12,622 nt of DNA, taken from positions 1 to 12,622 of the forward strand of contig JAKJDA010000019.1 of the NCBI GenBank assembly GCA_022706165.1. The letters are read 5' to 3'. The translations under genes were made by a program, and so were the position numbers. Origin of the DNA: Candidatus Hydrogenedentota bacterium (GTDB lineage Bacteria; Hydrogenedentota; Hydrogenedentia; Hydrogenedentales; SLHB01). Positions 8,427-12,622 of this stretch are shown piece after piece. Within the stretch, counting starts at the first letter, position 1, and each line of letters begins with the position of its first letter. The notes beneath the pieces are model-generated. The model was not told where the DNA came from and searched no databases. It saw nothing but the letters and a program-made list of their open reading frames with translations.

Positions 8427-10302
8427 CCGTGACTTCCTCCCACTGTCCATTCTCTTTGATGAACAGAATGCCCATGTCGCGCCAGAATTGGAGCCGCGCA
8501 ACGGTGTGACGCACCAACGCCGCGGTAAGGTCGTTGCGCGCGTTGATGAGGTCGTTCTGCGCATCGACTTGGTTCTGCGCGGTGGCGCGGCCCAACTCCG
8601 ACAAGAGGGCCTGCTCCTCGACGCGGCGCTCGTTCAGGCCAACGCCAATTTGTTGGATTTCAAAGGTGCGCTTGGCCTGATCGAGGTTGCGCCACGATTC
8701 GCGCACTGCCAGCTTGGCGGTGTCCTCCGCCAATTCCCGTTCGCGCGACGCGCGCGCCAGCGAGATCAGGCTGGCGCGGTAGGCGTTGCGCTCCGCCTTT
8801 CTGTCAAACCCCGGATCAAAGTCCAACCCCGCCGACCAACGGCCTCGCTGAAAATCCAATTCTTGAAAACGGTTTCCCGGCATGCTGTTCACGGAACCCT
8901 GAACCACCAAATCCAGCTGCGGCTTCAACGCGTTTATCGCCACGTTCACTTTCCGGTTGGCGTCTTCTTCCCGATCGCGTATGCTGTACAAATCGAGACG
9001 CGTGACCAGGGCCACCTTGACGGCGTCCTCGCTCGAAATCGCAGGATGAATGAGACCGCGCTCACGCAACTGCTCCAATTCCCTGGGATCGAGCGCTACA
9101 TGCGCATCCGTGCTCAAGCCAAGCAATATTTTGAACCGGTCGAGTTCTTCGGCGTAACTGCGGATGGAGTTCACCCAACTGTTTTCGCTGTTCAACAGCG
9201 CTTGCTCAATGCGGCCCAGCCCGGCCTGCGTGCTGCGGCCTTGCGTGGCCAACGCCCGTTCTCGCTGAGCGGATTGCTGGAACGCCAGGTATCCGCGGTA
9301 GTTGTTCATCACCGCGTCCCGCGTCTGCAACACTTGGTAATAATTGCTTGCGACCTGCGTCACGAACTCCTTGCGAAATTGCGCAAAGGAGCGCAGTTCG
9401 TACAACAAGTCGCGTTCTGCCTGGGTCAAATTCTCCGCGGCCACGGATCTGCCCGCGCCGCGCAGAAGAGGCTGGCGCAAGGTCGCCGCCAATGCCGAGG
9501 AGGCGCTCACGCGGGGATCTCCCGTGAGAAAACGCAAAAAATCGCTGCTCAGATCGATCGCCATCCGCGCGCCCCCCTGGAGCAACAGGTCGACGCCCAG
9601 CCGCGTGTTGCCCGTCACGCGCCGTTCGTCCAGCGTTTTTATGCTCGATTGGTTCGCGCCGGTCGCGGTGGCGGCGTCTTCGATCAGCTTGGCATAGGCG
9701 CTGAGAACGTCTGCGGGCGCTCCCGCGAGTTGTCCGAGCTGTTGGGCCAGATCGGGCGCCGCCCGGGCCAACTGGGCGGTGTCGGAAACCACTGTCACGT
9801 CGCGCGAGACGCGTTCGTATTTGCCCGAAGCGCTCACCGCCAGAATCGGCGTATAGGCGTGTCGATCGAGGGTGAGCGACAAGGCCTGCAGATACAGCGA
9901 TTCCTTCCGGTTTTGATAGGTGCGGCTCTGGTTGACCGCTATCGCGAGGGCTTTTTCCAAGGAGAGGCAGGCGGCCCCCTGCTCCGTCTTGCCCATCTCG
10001 CCCAATGCTTCGTTCACCTCTTCAACCACGGGAAGACCTGTCAGGAAATCTTCCGTGTTCTCTTCGATGGAGAACCCCTCTTCCATATTGGGGACTTTCG
10101 GCGCCTTTTCCGCGATGAGGGCGTAGGCTTCCTGATCGGCCTTCTTCTTGTAATGCGTTGTGGCGCAGGATGTTGCGAAAAAAAGAATTGCGGCGATGGC
10201 GACGCCGTGCGCCAATCGCGTGCAAAAGCGCGGCGTATAGCGAATGCTGCGAGGAAAACGGGGCATCCACGAAGATTTCCGGGGCATTTCGTCAACAATC
10301 AT
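8404..10302 (-). CDS. TolC-like outer-membrane efflux lipoprotein
   Basis: The product is 632 residues from ATG 10302. Residues about 31-45 form a hydrophobic signal ending in FFATSC, a usable lipobox with Cys46 as the lipidated residue. Starts at 10287 and 10266 are also possible; none has a clear ribosome binding site, and the frame stays open further upstream. The mature protein begins with a charged linker (CATTHYKKKADQEAY) and then an outer-membrane efflux protein (OEP) repeat starting near LSLEKALAIAVNQSRTYQNR (114-133). Long coiled-coil stretches run to the C-terminus, as in TolC-family trimers that form a channel through the outer membrane and periplasm. It is longer than a typical TolC-family protein (roughly 450-500 residues). 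As first gene of the four-gene exporter operon it is probably the dedicated exit duct. The stop overlaps the adaptor start. Confidence 0.85.
   Translation of the reverse strand: MIVDEMPRKSSWMPRFPRSIRYTPRFCTRLAHGVAIAAILFFATSCATTHYKKKADQEAYALIAEKAPKVPNMEEGFSIEENTEDFLTGLPVVEEVNEALGEMGKTEQGAACLSLEKALAIAVNQSRTYQNRKESLYLQALSLTLDRHAYTPILAVSASGKYERVSRDVTVVSDTAQLARAAPDLAQQLGQLAGAPADVLSAYAKLIEDAATATGANQSSIKTLDERRVTGNTRLGVDLLLQGGARMAIDLSSDFLRFLTGDPRVSASSALAATLRQPLLRGAGRSVAAENLTQAERDLLYELRSFAQFRKEFVTQVASNYYQVLQTRDAVMNNYRGYLAFQQSAQRERALATQGRSTQAGLGRIEQALLNSENSWVNSIRSYAEELDRFKILLGLSTDAHVALDPRELEQLRERGLIHPAISSEDAVKVALVTRLDLYSIRDREEDANRKVNVAINALKPQLDLVVQGSVNSMPGNRFQELDFQRGRWSAGLDFDPGFDRKAERNAYRASLISLARASRERELAEDTAKLAVRESWRNLDQAKRTFEIQQIGVGLNERRVEEQALLSELGRATAQNQVDAQNDLINARNDLTAALVRHTVARLQFWRDMGILFIKENGQWEEVTDVVKPQE
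8435..8441 (-). promoter_or_regulatory. Ribosome binding site for the adaptor gene
   Basis: GGGAGGA on the minus strand lies eight bases before ATG 8426, inside the 3' end of the channel gene. It decides the adaptor start over the longer in-frame ATG at 8564, which would add 46 residues encoded over the channel gene. Confidence 0.75.
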
Positions 10303-10659
10303 GACAGATGATTCATTCTTCCCGTTTGGAATCTCCAACGCTTGCCCGCTCCGATCCTTTCGAGCCGCCCTTAGAAATAGCGGATTCAGGAACAACGCGC
10401 ACGGCTTCTCTTGAGAACGAAGCGTTCCGCATCGACCACAACAGTATGGCATTTTCTCGTCTGATCGATCGAACAAAACAAACTTCGCGGGGAAAGCGCA
10501 ACGCGCCCTTGCGAAAACCCTATGGGCAGGGACATCCTTCTGGATAAACGTCGCATTGCGTCGTTTGGTTACAACAAAATCGCGCATGCCAAAGCGTACG
10601 GCATATTCGTGGCATCCGCAGTTCGCACAGATCTCAGCGAGGCGGCTGGGAGATGCGGG
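10303..10659. other. Gap between aroC and the efflux operon, no supported gene
   Basis: About 357 bases separate the aroC stop from the channel gene start. I see no hairpin followed by a T run that would end aroC, and no convincing promoter, although one for the efflux operon is expected here. The channel gene frame is open through the gap without a stop and contains two Cys pairs (CANC and CCGRC). Codon choice there is unlike the neighbouring genes (several AGG and CGA Arg codons), so I treat it as non-coding. Small inverted repeats are present but lack T runs. Confidence 0.6.
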
Positions 10660-11835
10660 TCAACGTTTCTCAATCCTGTCGTAGTAGGATTCAATGTTGC
10701 GCCTCATCGCGTCGACGGTATCGCCACCGAACATCTCGATGAAGCTTTCCGCCAGCGTGATCGCAAGCGCCGACTCTACAATGATGGCCAAGGCGGGAAC
10801 GGCGCAGGCGTCGCTCCGTTCCATGACGGCTTCGGCGACTTCGTGGGTCTCCATATTGACCGTTCGCAGAGGCTGCATGAGGGTGGCGATGGGTTTCATC
10901 GCGACGCGGATCAGCACCGTCTCGCCATTGGTCATGCTTCCTTCCGTGCCGCCAAGATTGTTGGAGGATCGTCGGTAGTGGCTGCCGCATCGCGGAACGT
11001 CGGCGTAGAATATCTCGTCATGAAAGCGACTGCCGGGACGGTCTATTCCTCGAAAACCAAGCCCCACTTCGACGGCTTTGACGGCCTGGATGCTCATCAT
11101 GGATTGAGCGATGCGGGCATCCAGTTTCTGGTCCCATTGCGTATAGGTTCCAAGGCCTTGGGGAAGCCCCCACGCGCGTCCCTCGACGACGCCCCCCAGG
11201 GTGTCTTTGTCTTGCTTGGCCTTTTTGATGGCCTCAACCATCGCCGCTGCCGCAGTTTCATCACAGCAACGCACCTCGGACGTCATGGAACACGGATGAA
11301 CGTCTTCATCATCCACATTGTCCACATCCGCCAGGACATTTCCTATTTGAACCACATGGGCTGCGATCTTAACACCAAATTCCGACAATAGTTTACGACA
11401 TAATGCGCCTGCTGCGACACGGGCTGCCGTTTCCCTGGCGCTCGCGCGTTCCAGAACGTTTCTGCAGTCATCGTGGTCGTATTTCATCGCCCCGACCAGG
11501 TCGGCATGTGCGGGACGCGGCTGGATGATCTTGGCGGCGCGCTCGCCTGTGGAAGGACTCCACGGATGCATGGCCGCTTCCCAGTTTTTGTAATCGCGAT
11601 TCCAGACTGCCAAGAGAATGGGGCTTCCGATCGTCACGCCGGCGCGGATCCCGGATAGCACGTCGACCTCATCCTTCTCAATGCGTTGCCGCCCGCCTCG
11701 GCCATAGCCCTTTTGACGTTCGGCAAGCCAGAAGTTGATATCGTCGACGTGAAGTTTCAGGCCTGCGGGAAATCCGTCCAATAGGCAGAAAATGCCGCGT
11801 CCATGGGATTCGCCCGCCGAGAGATAGCGCAGCAC
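10660..11835 (-). CDS. aroC: Chorismate synthase
   Basis: The product is 391 residues and begins at a GTG. It catalyses the last shikimate-pathway step, 5-enolpyruvylshikimate-3-phosphate to chorismate, in the cytoplasm with reduced FMN. All three family signatures are present: GESHGRGI (8-15), the block KYDHDDCRNVLERASARET (118-136), and RSDACAVPA (340-348). The FMN/substrate-site segment RRSSNNLGGTEGSMTNGE (288-304) is also complete. The length and the HPWSP-STGER insert fit the longer form of AroC common outside the enterobacteria. It starts 26 bases after the prepilin peptidase stop and is probably cotranscribed with it, an association without an obvious shared function. Nothing suggests loss of activity. 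Confidence 0.97.
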   Translation of the reverse strand: MLRYLSAGESHGRGIFCLLDGFPAGLKLHVDDINFWLAERQKGYGRGGRQRIEKDEVDVLSGIRAGVTIGSPILLAVWNRDYKNWEAAMHPWSPSTGERAAKIIQPRPAHADLVGAMKYDHDDCRNVLERASARETAARVAAGALCRKLLSEFGVKIAAHVVQIGNVLADVDNVDDEDVHPCSMTSEVRCCDETAAAAMVEAIKKAKQDKDTLGGVVEGRAWGLPQGLGTYTQWDQKLDARIAQSMMSIQAVKAVEVGLGFRGIDRPGSRFHDEIFYADVPRCGSHYRRSSNNLGGTEGSMTNGETVLIRVAMKPIATLMQPLRTVNMETHEVAEAVMERSDACAVPALAIIVESALAITLAESFIEMFGGDTVDAMRRNIESYYDRIEKR

Positions 11836-11842
11836 GATGTGG

Positions 11843-11849
11843 CCCTCCT
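11843..11849 (-). promoter_or_regulatory. Strong ribosome binding site for aroC
   Basis: AGGAGGG on the minus strand lies seven bases before the GTG at 11835. It fixes this non-ATG start, which also gives the expected N-terminus LRYLSAGESHG. Confidence 0.85.
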
Positions 11850-11861
11850 GGTGATTGACCT

Positions 11862-12622
11862 CTACATCATCGACGGTGGGGACGCGATCATAAAATCAAA
11901 GTAAAAGTTGAAAATCTGTTGCCCGAAGAACATGACGACCAATCCCGCAACGGATAAATAGGGGCCAAAGGGAAGGTAGTGAGCGTCTTCTGTGTCGCCT
12001 TTGGTCTTTTGATAGAGGATGTAGGCGATGCCGACGATGCTGCCGATGATCGATGCAATCATGATGATCGCGATAACGCTTGGCCAACCGAAGAAGGCTC
12101 CCAGCATGGCCAGAAGTTTGACATCGCCGAAGCCCATCCCGCGTTTCTTTAGGAGTACGAGGCTGAGTTTGTCCAAGAGATAGAGGCTTCCGCCTCCCAG
12201 CAGCACGCCCAGCAGGGAATCGAATACCGGGAGGAGGTTTCCTTCCACGTGTAGATTGCTTTCGGGATAGAACATCGCCACGAGAGATAGGGCCAGGCCC
12301 AGTGGAATTCCCGGGAAGGTCACTTCGTTTGGGATGGTCCAGTCGGTCAGGTCTACGAACGTGACGAGAACCAGCGACGCGGAAAGGAGCATGTATACGG
12401 GCGTGGCAAGGGTTATTCCGAAGCGCCAATACACGAAGAGGAAAAGAGCGGCGGTGATGGCCTCGACGAGGGGATATTGCCAACTGATGGGAACGCCGCA
12501 GTGGCGGCATTTTGCGCCAAGGAGAAGCCAACTCACCATGGGAATGTTGTCATACCACGCGATGGAGTTCTCGCATTTTGGGCATCGCGACCGCGGCTTG
12601 ACCACGGAGAGATTGCGCGGGA
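11862..12622 (-). CDS. Prepilin peptidase (type IV leader peptidase), 5' end cut off
   Basis: About 252 residues are visible and the frame stays open to the window edge. The GTG at 12605 is internal: the preceding codons (PRNLSV) continue the family pattern that leads into VVKPRSRCP. Two Cys pairs, CPKC and CRHC, form the zinc-binding site in the cytoplasmic loop near the N-terminus. The first catalytic Asp pair region is DLTDWTIPNEVT and the second is GMGFGDVKLLAMLGAF with Asp in GDVK, both characteristic of aspartyl prepilin peptidases. Several membrane segments follow. The enzyme cleaves the leader of type IV pilin or type II secretion pseudopilins at the inner membrane and methylates the new N-terminus. 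The usual symbols are pilD or gspO, and the window does not say which system it serves. The C-terminal tail after the last helix is short. Confidence 0.93.
   Translation of the reverse strand, partial: PRNLSVVKPRSRCPKCENSIAWYDNIPMVSWLLLGAKCRHCGVPISWQYPLVEAITAALFLFVYWRFGITLATPVYMLLSASLVLVTFVDLTDWTIPNEVTFPGIPLGLALSLVAMFYPESNLHVEGNLLPVFDSLLGVLLGGGSLYLLDKLSLVLLKKRGMGFGDVKLLAMLGAFFGWPSVIAIIMIASIIGSIVGIAYILYQKTKGDTEDAHYLPFGPYLSVAGLVVMFFGQQIFNFYFDFMIASPPSMM

Noticed and set aside
8155..10311. Plus-strand reading frame of 718 codons
   Set aside because: It is antisense to the channel and adaptor genes, and its translation has no recognisable domain.
10385..10440. Inverted repeat GCTTC...GAAGC after aroC as a terminator
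   Set aside because: It has a five-base stem, a loop of about ten bases and no T run on either strand.
10303..10587. In-frame extension upstream of the channel gene with two Cys pairs like a zinc ribbon
   Set aside because: The extension would put about 95 residues before a clear lipoprotein signal. Codon use differs from the neighbours, and I recognise no zinc-ribbon family, so the open frame is probably chance.
10522..11391. Plus-strand reading frame of 289 codons
   Set aside because: It is antisense to aroC, which is intact with all its signatures.

Overview
The window looks like chromosomal core sequence from a GC-rich, flagellated bacterium with a double membrane. Flagellar motor genes, a lipoprotein-type outer-membrane channel and a type IV pilus/type II secretion prepilin peptidase all support this. 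The lineage is uncertain. The style of the efflux adaptor and channel, with long low-complexity insertions, and the GNAT-SCP2 protein suggest a Planctomycetota- or Hydrogenedentota-like group, but that is a weak inference. Every convincing gene lies on the minus strand, so the text below runs from high to low coordinates. The long plus-strand reading frames are antisense shadows.

Region A (12622 to 10660) holds the C-terminal part of a prepilin peptidase, cut by the window edge, followed 26 bases later by aroC (chorismate synthase). aroC has a GTG start and a near-perfect Shine-Dalgarno sequence. Region B (10659 to 10303) is about 357 bases with no gene I can support.

Region C (10302 to 4291) is a tightly packed four-gene operon for a MacAB-TolC-type tripartite system: a TolC-like outer-membrane lipoprotein, a HlyD/MacA-like adaptor of 685 residues, a LolD/MacB-type ATPase and a MacB-type permease. 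Start and stop codons overlap or nearly touch at each junction. The adaptor and the permease both carry low-complexity insertions in their periplasmic parts.

Region D (4217 to 3022) is an Eis-like GNAT acetyltransferase with a C-terminal SCP2-like domain. A single-base frameshift in a short G run splits it in two. A candidate extended -10 promoter lies just upstream.

Region E (2861 to 1) is a flagellar operon: motA, motB, fliL, fliN and the beginning of a probable fliO, which runs off the window. The stator proteins resemble the Na+-driven PomA/PomB (MotP/MotS) class. fliM is absent from its usual place between fliL and fliN.

I see no tRNA, rRNA, CRISPR array, insertion sequence or attachment site. 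No wholly new system is evident. The main points of interest are the frameshifted acetyltransferase, the Na+-type stator signature, the enlarged adaptor and the missing fliM.
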